From the NCBI RefSeq assembly GCF_001005215.1, contig NZ_LBNQ01000020.1:1-64000 (forward strand): a stretch of DNA of 64,000 nucleotides. The letters run 5' to 3'. The stretch comes from Lampropedia cohaerens (GTDB lineage: Bacteria; Pseudomonadota; Gammaproteobacteria; Burkholderiales; Burkholderiaceae_C). Within the stretch, counting starts at the first letter, position 1; the number at the start of each line of letters is the position of its first letter. A program made the position numbers and the translations under genes. The notes beneath the pieces were generated by a model. That model saw nothing but the letters and a program-made list of their open reading frames with translations. It was not told the origin of the DNA and did no database searches. Positions 47,478 through 56,550 of the stretch are shown here, one piece after another.

Positions 47478-49898
47478 TCACTGCGTCTTGGGCAGGGCAT
47501 AGGCGATGACGTAGTCGCCGCGATCAGGCGACTGGCGGGCGCCGCCGGCTGCCATGACCACGTACTGGCGGCCCGTCTTGGGGGAGACATAGCTCATCGG
47601 GGTGGCCTGACCGCCCACGGGCATGCGGGACTTCCACAGCTCCTCGCCGGTGGCGACATCAAGTGCGCGCATGTAGTAGTCTTGGGTCGCACCGTAGAAC
47701 ACCAGGCCAGAGGCTGTCACCACACCACTGCCCAACGTTGGCATGCCCAGCGGCACCGGCAGCGATGCCCGGATGCCGTTGACGACCGCATCTTCGACGG
47801 TACCGGCCGGGACCTGCCACATCAGCTCGCGGCTTTCGAGGTCGACGGCTGCGAACACGCCCCATGGCGGCGCATTGCAGGGAATGCCCAGCGGCGAGTT
47901 GAAGGCCGCGTGGTCGATGACGAACGGCGTGCCGTGCATCGGATAGGTGCTGCCCACGCCGTGGCCTGCCACAAGCTTGCTTTCATCCACGTTCTCATGC
48001 GGAATCAACGTGACCACCTGTGGAATGCGGATGTCGTTGAGGAACAGGTAGCCACGGTTCTCGTCGATGGCGGCACTGCCCCAGTTGAAGCCGCCGTAGT
48101 AACCCGGGTAAATGAGCGTCGGCTTGGTCGATGGCGCGGTGAATTCGCCCTCGTAGTTGAGCTTGCGGAATGCGATGCGGCAAACGAGTTGGTCAAAGAA
48201 GGTGGCGCCCCACATGTCCGCTTCGGTCAGCGGCTCGGCTCCCAGGGCAGGCATGCCGACGGAGTAGGGCTGGGTTTTTGCCACCCAGTCGCCAGCGGCG
48301 ACGGTCTGCGGCACCGCGCGCTCCTCGACTTCGGCAATCGGTGTGCCATCGCGCCGGTCAAGCAGGAATATCTGACCGCGCTTGGTCAGCTGTACCAGGG
48401 CCGGAATGGTCTGCCCTTTGCCATCGGGAATGTCGTAGAGCGCCGGCTGCGAAGCGATGTCGTAGTCCCAGATGTCGTGGTGCACGGTCTGGAAAGTCCA
48501 GCGTTCGCGACCGGTACGGATGTCGAGTGCCACGACGGCCGAGGAATGCTTCTCGGTGGTTTCCGGACGGTTGCCGCCCCAGAAGTCGGGTTGCTGGTTG
48601 CCCAGCGGTAGGTAGACCAGGCCGAGATCTTCGTCGAAGGCAGGCGTTGACCACACATTGGGGGTGGAACGCGAGTAGGAGCCGCCTTCGGGCGGCAGCT
48701 TGGTGATCTCGGGTTGGCCCATGTCCCAGGCCCAGATCAGTTCGCCGGAGTCGGCACTGAAAGCGCGAACGACGCCGGAGGGTTCGTCGACCGAACGGCC
48801 ATCGAACGTCCAGCCGCCGATGATGACCATGTTGCCCACGACCGTCGGCGCGGAGGTAAGGTAATACCACAGCACGTTGTCGTAATCCACCTTGCCCATG
48901 CCAACGGTCAGATCGACCACACCGCCCTGGCCGAAGTCCTGGCACAGTTCGCCAGTCTTGGCGTCGATCTGCAGCAGGCGCGCATCGATGGTGGTCATGA
49001 CCACACGGCTGGCGCACACGGGGCTGCCGGCGGGATGGGCCGCATGCCATGCGGCATCTTCCTCAAAGGAATAAGGCTGGCTGACCTTGGCCGGCTCGTA
49101 GTAGCCCAAACCACGGCAACGGTTCCAGGTCTTGCGGTCCTCGACCTTGGGGTCGAACTTCCAGCGTTCGGCCCCGGTATCGGCATCGAGCGCCACGACC
49201 TTGTTGAGCGGCGTGCAGACAAACACGGTATCGCCGATCTGCATAGGGGTGTTCTGGAACTCCGAAGCTCCTTCGGCGATCTCGCCGGTGCGGTAGGTCC
49301 AGGCAACCTCCAGCTGTTTGACATTGTCGCGATTGATCTGATCGAACGGTGCGAATCGCGTGCCGGCCGGGGTGCGCCCGTAGTGTTGCCAGTCGCTCGG
49401 GGTTGCCGTGGCTGGCCCCAGCGGTTTGGGGGCGGCAGCGGTGTGGATGACCCCATGCGGCTGGAAGATCGCAAACGCACCGGCAACTAGGCCCACGCCC
49501 AGCACGCTCGCCAGCACATACGCGCTGCGGCGTGCGCGCATGCCTGCCAACTGCGGCAGAAGCAACGCCAGCACGAAACCGAGCACCAGAAAAGGCGCCA
49601 GCCGGGGCACCAACTTCCAGAAGTCCAGGCCTACCTCGGCGACCGCCCAGACCACGGTGGCCAAGGCAGTGATGCCAAACAGCCATGCGCCCAGCTTGTG
49701 CCGCAGCAGCAGCAAGATGCCAGACAGCAGCAAGGCGGCACCCGCCAGCAGGTAGTACCACGATCCTCCCAGCGTGACTAATTGAATGCCGCCGACTGCT
49801 AGCACCAGGCCGATCAGGGCCAGCAGCACGCCAAAAAAGCGCAATGGCCATGAACGCGGTCTGTCTGCTGCACCAGCGCCAGATGTGTGTGTTGTCAT
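47478..49898 (-). CDS. gcd: Membrane-bound PQQ-dependent dehydrogenase (glucose/quinate/shikimate family)
   Basis: An 806-residue quinoprotein. The first 150 residues hold about five transmembrane helices; the rest is a periplasmic eight-bladed beta-propeller binding PQQ and calcium (DWQHYGRTPAGTRFAPFDQIN, GADTGAERWKFDP-like DADTGAERWKFDP, WDMGQPEITKLPPEGGSYSRSTPNVWSTPAFDEDLGLVYLPLGNQQPDFWGG, VHHDIWDYDIASQPAL). It oxidises glucose or quinate/shikimate and passes electrons to ubiquinone. Glucose and quinate types cannot be told apart by eye, so the symbol is provisional. The start at 49898 has AGGA nine bases upstream; the ATG at 49913 does not. PQQ synthesis genes are not in the window. Confidence 0.9.
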   Translation of the reverse strand: MTTHTSGAGAADRPRSWPLRFFGVLLALIGLVLAVGGIQLVTLGGSWYYLLAGAALLLSGILLLLRHKLGAWLFGITALATVVWAVAEVGLDFWKLVPRLAPFLVLGFVLALLLPQLAGMRARRSAYVLASVLGVGLVAGAFAIFQPHGVIHTAAAPKPLGPATATPSDWQHYGRTPAGTRFAPFDQINRDNVKQLEVAWTYRTGEIAEGASEFQNTPMQIGDTVFVCTPLNKVVALDADTGAERWKFDPKVEDRKTWNRCRGLGYYEPAKVSQPYSFEEDAAWHAAHPAGSPVCASRVVMTTIDARLLQIDAKTGELCQDFGQGGVVDLTVGMGKVDYDNVLWYYLTSAPTVVGNMVIIGGWTFDGRSVDEPSGVVRAFSADSGELIWAWDMGQPEITKLPPEGGSYSRSTPNVWSTPAFDEDLGLVYLPLGNQQPDFWGGNRPETTEKHSSAVVALDIRTGRERWTFQTVHHDIWDYDIASQPALYDIPDGKGQTIPALVQLTKRGQIFLLDRRDGTPIAEVEERAVPQTVAAGDWVAKTQPYSVGMPALGAEPLTEADMWGATFFDQLVCRIAFRKLNYEGEFTAPSTKPTLIYPGYYGGFNWGSAAIDENRGYLFLNDIRIPQVVTLIPHENVDESKLVAGHGVGSTYPMHGTPFVIDHAAFNSPLGIPCNAPPWGVFAAVDLESRELMWQVPAGTVEDAVVNGIRASLPVPLGMPTLGSGVVTASGLVFYGATQDYYMRALDVATGEELWKSRMPVGGQATPMSYVSPKTGRQYVVMAAGGARQSPDRGDYVIAYALPKTQ

Positions 49899-50134
49899 TG
49901 TCAAGTTCCTCAAATAAGCGTGCGATGGTTCGCCTTTTCTGATGCCCTGTGCCGGTCAAAACACGGTCCGGCATAAAGCGGCGCCATGATACGCCTGTAA
50001 CTTTTTGACGACATGCCCCTGCCGCTATCCAGGTTTCTCGGGCGGAGGCGTGCGCGGCGCGCCTGGCCGGGCGGCCCTCGAGGGAGCGCCAATACGCCAT
50101 TTCGCGCCGCGCAGGGGCAGCGGGTACGTGACGC

Positions 50135-50157
50135 AAAAAGGCCACCTTGCGGTGGCC
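50135..50157 (-). terminator. Terminator of asd
   Basis: GGCCACC / GGTGGCC (50140-50157) with a four-base loop, followed on the minus strand by TTTTT (50139-50135). It lies 26 bases beyond the asd stop. Confidence 0.88.
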
Positions 50158-50182
50158 CGGGTCGGCGAGCGTGGCGGGTCTT

Positions 50183-51310
50183 TCAGTTCACCAGAATGCG
50201 CAGCATGCGCCGCAGCGGCTCGGCTGCGCCCCACAGGAGCTGGTCTCCGATAGTGAAGGCGCCAAGGTATTCCGGCCCCATGTTCAGCTTGCGCAGCCGC
50301 CCCACCGGGATGCGCATGGTGCCGGTAACGGCCACTGGCGTGAGATCGCGCAATGTGGCTTCCTTGGTGTTGGGCACCACCTGTACCCACGCGTTGTCCT
50401 GCGCCAGCATCTCCTCGATCTCGTCAAGCGGCACGTCCTTCTTGAGCTTGAAGGTCAGCGCCTGGCTGTGGCAGCGCATGGCGCCGATGCGCACGCAATA
50501 GCCGTCTACCGGAATGGCAGGGGTGCCGAATGCTTCGCCAAGGCCAAGGATCTTGTTGGTCTCGGCCATGCCTTTCCACTCCTCACGACTGGTGCCATTG
50601 CCAAGATCGGAGTCGATCCACGGAATGAGCGAACCGCCCAGCGGCACGAGGAAGTTGCTTGTCTCCTCGCTGGTGAGGGCACGCTGCTTGGCAATGACAG
50701 TGCGATCGATTTCGAGAATCGCGCTCTTGGGATCTTGCAGCAGCGCGGCAACCTCGCCATAGAGCGTGCCGAATTGCGTCAGCAACTCGCGCATATGCTG
50801 CGCGCCGCCGCCGGAAGCGGCCTGGTAGGTCTGGGTGCTCATCCACTCCACCAGCCCGGCCTTGTAGAGTGCACCGACGCCCATCAGCATGCAGCTGACT
50901 GTGCAGTTGCCGCCAATCCACGTGTTGCCGCCAGCGGCGAGTGCATTCTTGATGACCGGCATGTTCACGGGATCAAGCACGATGACGGCGTCCTTGTCCA
51001 TGCGCAGAGTGGACGCGGCATCGATCCAGTGTCCCTGCCAGCCCGCGGCGCGCAGTTGCGGGTAGACCTGCTTGGTGTAGTCGCCACCCTGGCAGGTGAG
51101 GATGATCTCGCATTTGCGCAGCGCCTCGATGTCATAGGCGTCCTGCAGCGTAGTCTCGTTGCGAGCCTGCGCGGGAGCCGGGCCACCAGCGTTGGACGTG
51201 GAGAAAAAGACCGGCTCGATGACGTCGAAGTCACCTTCGGCCTGCATGCGGTCAAGCAGTACCGAGCCGACCATGCCACGCCAGCCGACCAATCCCGTAA
51301 GTTTTGCCAT
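50183..51310 (-). CDS. asd: Aspartate-semialdehyde dehydrogenase Asd
   Basis: Asd reduces aspartyl phosphate to aspartate semialdehyde with NADPH, the branch point to lysine/diaminopimelate, methionine and threonine. The 375-residue protein has the nucleotide motif [24 protein letters not shown], the catalytic cysteine in [28 protein letters not shown] and the catalytic histidine in [13 protein letters not shown]. This is the gram-negative long form. In most Burkholderiales asd follows leuB, which is here 45 kb distant. A 20-base hairpin (GCAGAAA / TTTCTGC, 51338-51357) is in the upstream leader. Confidence 0.96.
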   Translation of the reverse strand: MAKLTGLVGWRGMVGSVLLDRMQAEGDFDVIEPVFFSTSNAGGPAPAQARNETTLQDAYDIEALRKCEIILTCQGGDYTKQVYPQLRAAGWQGHWIDAASTLRMDKDAVIVLDPVNMPVIKNALAAGGNTWIGGNCTVSCMLMGVGALYKAGLVEWMSTQTYQAASGGGAQHMRELLTQFGTLYGEVAALLQDPKSAILEIDRTVIAKQRALTSEETSNFLVPLGGSLIPWIDSDLGNGTSREEWKGMAETNKILGLGEAFGTPAIPVDGYCVRIGAMRCHSQALTFKLKKDVPLDEIEEMLAQDNAWVQVVPNTKEATLRDLTPVAVTGTMRIPVGRLRKLNMGPEYLGAFTIGDQLLWGAAEPLRRMLRILVN

Positions 51311-51600
51311 GATGGAGCTACCCTTTCTTCAGATGTTGCAGAAAAACCTGTTTCTGCCCCGGCTCGTCTGGCCGGTTGAAGGACGGGCGCGACGATCCGG
51401 AGCTGCTTCAGCCCTTAATCGTCTTTGTGGTGATGGCAACGCGCGCCTGAGCATCCGCTACAGCAGATATCCAGGCAGTCTGACGGCCCCTGCGTACGCC
51501 GCCCGCAACGCGAACGGAGACGGTGTGATGAGGAGCGAGGAGCTGCGCGGCCATAGTGACGCAGAGTATAGCGGTTTCTGTCTGGGACTGTCTGCGAGCA

Positions 51601-52464
51601 TCAGTCGATGACCATCACGTCGAAAGGCCGCGACGGCGCAACGATCTCCGCCTGGGCGGCAACCAGTGGCAGATCGCGGCTGCCATCGCAGGTGGCATGG
51701 ACCAGCGCAAACAGGCTGGATGTCGCGTGGGCAAGGGCATGCGGCAGACTCTCCCCCAGCAGTAGCCTGGCCAGCAAAATGGCCGAAAAGGTATCACCCA
51801 TCCCGTTCGGCAGCGGCTGGCGCTCGATGACCGGGGTGTAGACCGTCCAGGCGTGCTCGCCAGTGATGGCCAGGGTGGCCAGGGTGCCGGATGGCACATC
51901 GGGTGTCATCACGCTGGTGATGATCACCGTCTTTGCCGAGCCATTGATATAGCTCCGCGCGACCTCCAGCGTGTGCGCAATGGATTGCAAAGGCGCGCCG
52001 CCCATGAGCTGTTCGAATTCGAACTGATTGGGGGTGATGATGTCTGCCGCGGGCAGGGTATGGGTGCGGTGGTATTCCGGAATGCCGGGCCGCACGAAGA
52101 TGCCGCGGCCGACGTCGCCAAACACTGGGTCGCACAGATAGCGTGCCTTCGGGTTGCGTTGGCGCACTCGATCGGCAATGGCAACAATCGCGTCACCGAT
52201 GCTGGCATCGCCCATGTAACCGGAGAGAACAGCGTCAATTCTCCCGAGGATTCCGCGCTCCTCCAGCCCGACAAAGATGTCCTGCAGATGCTGGGCATCG
52301 AATACTTGACCACGGAAGGCGCCATATCCCGTGTGGTTGGAGAACTGCACGGTGTGCACCGGCACCGCTTCAATGCCCAAGCGCTGCAACGGAAACACTG
52401 CTGCGGAATTGCCGGCATGGCCGTAGGCGACATGGGATTGAACCGAGAGAACAACGGGAGGCAT
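51601..52464 (-). CDS. pdxY: Pyridoxal kinase PdxY
   Basis: A 287-residue ribokinase-fold kinase that phosphorylates pyridoxal in vitamin B6 salvage. From [30 protein letters not shown] the family starts at once. Other landmarks are [67 protein letters not shown] and the anion hole/catalytic base region [18 protein letters not shown]. The frame upstream of 52464 is open but not family-like. It lies 217 bases after the BI-1 gene with a terminator between, so it is probably separately transcribed. Confidence 0.93.
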   Translation of the reverse strand: MPPVVLSVQSHVAYGHAGNSAAVFPLQRLGIEAVPVHTVQFSNHTGYGAFRGQVFDAQHLQDIFVGLEERGILGRIDAVLSGYMGDASIGDAIVAIADRVRQRNPKARYLCDPVFGDVGRGIFVRPGIPEYHRTHTLPAADIITPNQFEFEQLMGGAPLQSIAHTLEVARSYINGSAKTVIITSVMTPDVPSGTLATLAITGEHAWTVYTPVIERQPLPNGMGDTFSAILLARLLLGESLPHALAHATSSLFALVHATCDGSRDLPLVAAQAEIVAPSRPFDVMVID

Positions 52465-52621
52465 GGCGAGTATCAGGACAACGAGAGCAAGGGCGGGATA
52501 TCGGGGACCGGCGGCACTGGCGTACATGCAGGTGCGCGCAGGCAGTCGCGTGCCGATTGTGCGGCAATACCGCAGCATGCAGCGCAAATCGGTGGCGGCA
52601 GAGGAGGTACAGTCGGCCACG

Positions 52622-52646
52622 AAAAAGCCCCGCATGAAGCGGGGCC
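52622..52646 (-). terminator. Terminator of the Bax-inhibitor-1 gene
   Basis: GCCCCGC / GCGGGGC (52627-52645) with a five-base loop, followed on the minus strand by TTTTT (52626-52622). It lies 36 bases after the stop. Confidence 0.9.
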
Positions 52647-52681
52647 GGGAGCCATCAGCGTCGCGCCGCGCAGCGCAACGA

Positions 52682-53374
52682 TCAATCGTCACCGCCGAAG
52701 ATGCCCAGCATCACCAGCAGGTTCTGGAAGATGTTGAAGACGTTCAGGTACAGCGACAGCGTGGCGCTGATGTAATTGGTCTCGCCGCCATCGACAATGC
52801 GCTTGATGTCATACATCAGCCAGAAGCTGAACAATGCGATTGCAGCTGCCGACAGTGCTGCCACCAGCGCAGTGGACTGGAAGACGAAGAAGTTCAGCAG
52901 CATCGTCACGAGAATGACGATGGCGCCTGTCACCAGCCACTTGCCGGCACCGGAGAAATCGCGCTGGGTCGTGGTGGCAATCGTGGCCATCGTGGCAAAG
53001 ACTGCGGCCGTGCCGGCAAAGGCCATCATGATCAGCTGCGTGCCATTGCTCATGCCCAGCACCATGGCGAGGATGCGCGAGAGCATGATGCCCATGAAGA
53101 AGGTGAAGGCCAGCAGCACGGCTACACCTGCGCCCGAGTTCTTGGTTTTCTCGATCGCATAAATGAAACCGAAGGCGCCGGCGAAGAAGACAATCAGCCC
53201 CACGCCGCCAGACAGGAGTGCTGCCGCATTGAGCTGCAAGCCAACCAGGGCGCCAATGACCGTGGGAATCATGGACAGGGCAAGCAGCCAGTAGGAGTTG
53301 CGCAACACGCGATTGCGCATCTCGGCACTGACCACGCCATAGTCCATGCCGCGTGCGTTTAGGTGTTGGTTCAT
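52682..53374 (-). CDS. Bax inhibitor-1/YccA-family membrane protein
   Basis: A 230-residue protein with seven hydrophobic helices and the BI-1 features NSYWLLALSMIPTVIGALVG, a central AFTFFMGIMLSRILAM and the C-terminal MYDIKRIVDGGETNYISATLSLYLNVFNIFQNLLVMLG. The aspartates near the last helices (YDIKR and GGDD) are typical. Bacterial relatives such as YccA modulate FtsH or leak calcium. GAAGGA stands before the ATG. It is a single gene with its own terminator. Confidence 0.9.
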   Translation of the reverse strand: MNQHLNARGMDYGVVSAEMRNRVLRNSYWLLALSMIPTVIGALVGLQLNAAALLSGGVGLIVFFAGAFGFIYAIEKTKNSGAGVAVLLAFTFFMGIMLSRILAMVLGMSNGTQLIMMAFAGTAAVFATMATIATTTQRDFSGAGKWLVTGAIVILVTMLLNFFVFQSTALVAALSAAAIALFSFWLMYDIKRIVDGGETNYISATLSLYLNVFNIFQNLLVMLGIFGGDD

Positions 53375-53515
53375 TCGTAACTTCCTTCGTAGGGTGAAAA
53401 TCGGGATACCTGAAATTCTATATGGGGTGTGTATCCGTGCTTACAAGTCCCACGATCCATCAGGTTTTTGCCCCGATCTTGTCGCCATCGGCAGGAAAAG
53501 AGCGTCAGCCACCTG

Positions 53516-54649
53516 TCAGCGCGTGGTGTATTGCATGGTGCGGCGATACCACTCGTGAAAATGCTGCATGCCGTCTTCCATCGGGCTCTGATAGGGCCCC
53601 ACCTCATTGTCGCCGCGCTCGAAAAGGGCGCGGCGGCCCGCGTCCATGCGCTCGCCGATTTCGTCGTCCTCGATGGCCGTCTCCATGTATGCAGCGCGTT
53701 GCGCCTCCACGAATTCGCGTTCGAACGCGACAATCTCTTCGGGGTAGTAGAACTCCACCACGTTCATGGTCTTGTCCACGCTGATGGGGTGCAGCGTGGA
53801 AATCGTCAGCACGTGGGGGTACCACTCGATCATGATGTGCGGGTAGTACGTCAGCCAGATCGCGCCGTGCTGCGGCAGTTTGCCTTCGTTGTAGCGCAGC
53901 AGCACGTCATGCCAACGGCGGTAAACCTCGCTGCCCGACTGCTGCAGTGCGTTGGCCACGCCGACCGTCTGCACCGAGTATTCCCTGCCAAACTCCCAGC
54001 GCAGGTCGTCGCAGGTCACGAAGTTGCCGAGACCGGGGTGGAAGGGCCCGACGTGGTAGTCCTCCAGATAGACTTCAATGAAGGTTTTCCAGTTGTAGTT
54101 GCAGGCGTGCATTTCCACATGGTCGAGCGCAAAGCCTTCGAAACTGAGCGCATGGCGCGGACCAAGTCGTGCCAGATCGGCTGCAATGTCACGGCCGTTG
54201 TCCTCGAACAGCAGGCCGTTCCATTCGCGCAGCGTGTAACGGTTCAGATTCAGGCACGGATCCTGTGGGAAATGCGGCGCGCCCAGCAGTTCGCCGTTCT
54301 CGCTGTACGTCCAGCGGTGCAGCGGGCAGACGATGTTGCCGGCCGCGTGACCCTTGCCGTTGCGCTGCAGGTTGCCACGACCCTGCAGCATGATTGCCTG
54401 GCGATGGCGGCAGACGTTGGAGATCAACGCCACGCTGCCGTCGCGCTGGCGCACCAGTGCACGTCCCTGCTGCTCCTGCGGCAGGGCGTAGTAGTCGCCC
54501 GGTTCCGGAACGGCCAACGCATGCCCCAGATAACGGGGCCCGGCTTGAAAGATGGTCTCCATCTCGCGCCGGAAAAGCGCTTCGTCGAAATAACTGGAGA
54601 CCGGTAACTGGCTGGTGGCCTGCTGCAGTTGAAGACTTAAATCAGACAT
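53516..54649 (-). CDS. Aromatic ring-hydroxylating dioxygenase alpha-subunit-type Rieske protein
   Basis: A 377-residue non-heme iron oxygenase. The Rieske [2Fe-2S] cluster is held by C80, H82 (CRHR), C108 and H111 (CPLHRW). The mononuclear iron site is in EVYLEDYHVGPFHPGL (H199, H204). The style is that of single-component or two-component oxygenases such as carnitine/choline or glycine-betaine types; no beta subunit, ferredoxin or reductase gene is adjacent, so partners and substrate are unknown. It is divergent from xseB-ispA-dxs, an arrangement common in related bacteria. A hairpin with a U-tract lies in its leader. Confidence 0.9.
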   Translation of the reverse strand: MSDLSLQLQQATSQLPVSSYFDEALFRREMETIFQAGPRYLGHALAVPEPGDYYALPQEQQGRALVRQRDGSVALISNVCRHRQAIMLQGRGNLQRNGKGHAAGNIVCPLHRWTYSENGELLGAPHFPQDPCLNLNRYTLREWNGLLFEDNGRDIAADLARLGPRHALSFEGFALDHVEMHACNYNWKTFIEVYLEDYHVGPFHPGLGNFVTCDDLRWEFGREYSVQTVGVANALQQSGSEVYRRWHDVLLRYNEGKLPQHGAIWLTYYPHIMIEWYPHVLTISTLHPISVDKTMNVVEFYYPEEIVAFEREFVEAQRAAYMETAIEDDEIGERMDAGRRALFERGDNEVGPYQSPMEDGMQHFHEWYRRTMQYTTR

Positions 54650-55053
54650 GCTGTTTGTCCTGACCTAAAGACCCCCCACAGGGGCGCGCGTTTCGTCGCC
54701 GAAGCTGATGGCGCAGTGAAAAAAACAACAAGCCGGCTCAATGCGCAAGGCATCGCCGGCTAACGTTTCGAGGCTGCATTTTAGCCAGTGGGTGGAAATC
54801 GCTCGGCAGCGGAAGGTAAATGGTTGAGCTGCCTGCCAGTGATTTGTCACAAAGGTCGGCAGTGACAGCGTTGCGGAGTCCGCGGCGAGCCGGATCGGCA
54901 CGGCGCCTGCACTGACGCGCATGGCCCGGCTGCGCCCATTAGAATCGACCGTTTACGCGCGAGCCGGCGCTGCGGTCTGCTTTTCTCAGGCCATGCCAGC
55001 CTTGCCTGATGGGCGCCGGCATTTCCCCTTACCGTTTCAGGATATCCGCCACG
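54650..55053. other. Divergent intergenic region, Rieske gene and xseB
   Basis: About 400 bases without a credible gene. It contains a terminator-like hairpin on the minus strand (54716-54762) and a possible second small hairpin (CCCC/GGGG at 54673-54685). A TAGAAT at 54940-54945 could be a -10 box for xseB, but no -35 fits. Confidence 0.4.
54716..54762 (-). terminator. Terminator-like hairpin in the Rieske gene leader
   Basis: AGCCGGC / GCCGGCT with an inner ATGC/GCAT pair (54731-54762) is followed on the minus strand by TGTTGTTTTTTTC. It lies about 67 bases ahead of the start codon, so it would stop transcription before the gene unless relieved, or it ends a small upstream RNA. Confidence 0.6.
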
Positions 55054-55290
55054 ATGCCCGCCAAGAAAGCCAAAGCAGCCTTACCTGCCACCTACGAGCA
55101 AGCCGTCGAGGAGCTGGAATCGCTGATTCGCCAGATCGAGGCCGGCAGTCTCCCGCTGGAGCAGCTGCTGGAGGGCTACCAGCGTGGCGCCGACCTGCTG
55201 GCTTTTTGCCGCAGCCGCCTGCAGGCGGTCGAGCAGCAGATTCTTGTGCTGGAGGGGGAGGTGGCCAGGCCGCAGGCGGACAAGGCGTGA
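55054..55290 (+). CDS. xseB: Exodeoxyribonuclease VII small subunit XseB
   Basis: A 78-residue protein that joins XseA in exonuclease VII, which degrades single-stranded DNA from both ends. The family core is [55 protein letters not shown]. The start MPAKKAKA at 55054 follows the family; the frame extends upstream to 55009. It heads the conserved xseB-ispA-dxs operon. Confidence 0.93.
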   Translation: MPAKKAKAALPATYEQAVEELESLIRQIEAGSLPLEQLLEGYQRGADLLAFCRSRLQAVEQQILVLEGEVARPQADKA

Positions 55291-55465
55291 GCCGGGTCGG
55301 GCATGTTGACGGCCTGCCGTGGTGGCCGGGTGCATGCAGCCTCGCTCGCACTGCCTCGCTCGGGCGGCGCCCGCTGCCTACAATGCCGCAAAGTTTTGCA
55401 GCCACTGCTCCTTTGCGCGTGCTTGGTGCGGGTGGGCAGAGTCCAGTTTTGAAAGAGTTTCCGTT

Positions 55466-56449
55466 TTGACGTCTTCTGAATCCAAACCCCCAGCGCTCGC
55501 GCACGGCGAGACGGCAGCTGCGCCGGTGCTGTTTGCTGACTGGCTGCGCCTGCAACTGCGGGTCATTGAATCTGCGCTGGATGCCTTCGTGGCGCCTGGC
55601 GCACCTGCGGAGCTGGCTGCCGCGATGCGATACGCGGTTCTGGGTGGTGGCAAGCGTCTGCGTGGCATGCTGGTTCTGGCTGCCCAGCAGGCAGTGGCGT
55701 GGGGCGAGGCCTCGCCTGCTGCGGCGTGGCGTGCAGCGGCCATTCGCGGTGCCTGCGCGGTCGAGCTTATTCACGCCTATTCGCTCGTGCACGACGACAT
55801 GCCATGTATGGACAATGACGTGCTGCGCCGCGGCAAGCCTACCGTCCATGTGCAGTTTGGCGAGGCCACGGCTTTGCTGGCAGGCGATGCCATGCAGGCC
55901 CTGGCATTCGAGCTGTTGGTGCCCGCAGCGGGCAGCGACGTGACGATAGTTCCTGAGGTCCAGGCCGCGCTGTGTGGATTGCTCGCGCGTGCATCGGGCC
56001 CCACAGGCATGGCGGGTGGCCAGGCCATTGATTTGGCCCATGTCGGCAGGACCATGGACCGGGCGGCGCTGCAGCGCATGCATGAGCTCAAGACCGGGGC
56101 GCTGCTGCATGCCAGTGTCCTGATGGGGGCGCACTGCGTGCCCGCCGTAGCGGCCCGAACCCTGGATGCACTCTCTGCCTATGGGCGAGCGCTGGGCTTG
56201 GCCTTCCAGGTGGTGGATGACATTCTGGATGCGACGACCGACTCGGCAACGTTGGGCAAGACTGCCGGCAAGGATGAGGCGGACAACAAGCCGACCTACG
56301 TGTCCCTGGTGGGAGTGGCGTCGGCACGCGCCTACGCGGAGCAGCTGCATGCCCAGGCGATCGCGGCGCTGCAGCGCAGCGGCCTTTCCCACGCGGCATG
56401 TGCGCCCTTGCGGGGCCTGGCCGACATGGTCGTGCAGCGCTCGCACTAA
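55466..56449 (+). CDS. ispA: Farnesyl diphosphate synthase IspA
   Basis: IspA condenses isopentenyl diphosphate with dimethylallyl and geranyl diphosphate to give farnesyl diphosphate. The two Asp-rich motifs are present: the first DDMPCMDND (after LIHAYSLVH) and the second VVDDILDATTD. GGGKRLRGMLVLAA and GGQAIDLAHVGR are other landmarks. With a TTG start at 55466 (preceded by GAAAGAG) it has 327 residues, slightly longer than usual; no ATG exists near the N-terminus in this frame. It lies between xseB (175 bases before) and dxs (101 bases after). Confidence 0.93.
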   Translation: MTSSESKPPALAHGETAAAPVLFADWLRLQLRVIESALDAFVAPGAPAELAAAMRYAVLGGGKRLRGMLVLAAQQAVAWGEASPAAAWRAAAIRGACAVELIHAYSLVHDDMPCMDNDVLRRGKPTVHVQFGEATALLAGDAMQALAFELLVPAAGSDVTIVPEVQAALCGLLARASGPTGMAGGQAIDLAHVGRTMDRAALQRMHELKTGALLHASVLMGAHCVPAVAARTLDALSAYGRALGLAFQVVDDILDATTDSATLGKTAGKDEADNKPTYVSLVGVASARAYAEQLHAQAIAALQRSGLSHAACAPLRGLADMVVQRSH

Positions 56450-56550
56450 GCCATGCGTGCCTCCTCCGCGATGCTGTGCTTGCGACCGGTCCGGGCATCG
56501 GTGCTGGTGCAGCGCCAGGCCGTGCTTGAACATGAACAAACCTATCAGCC

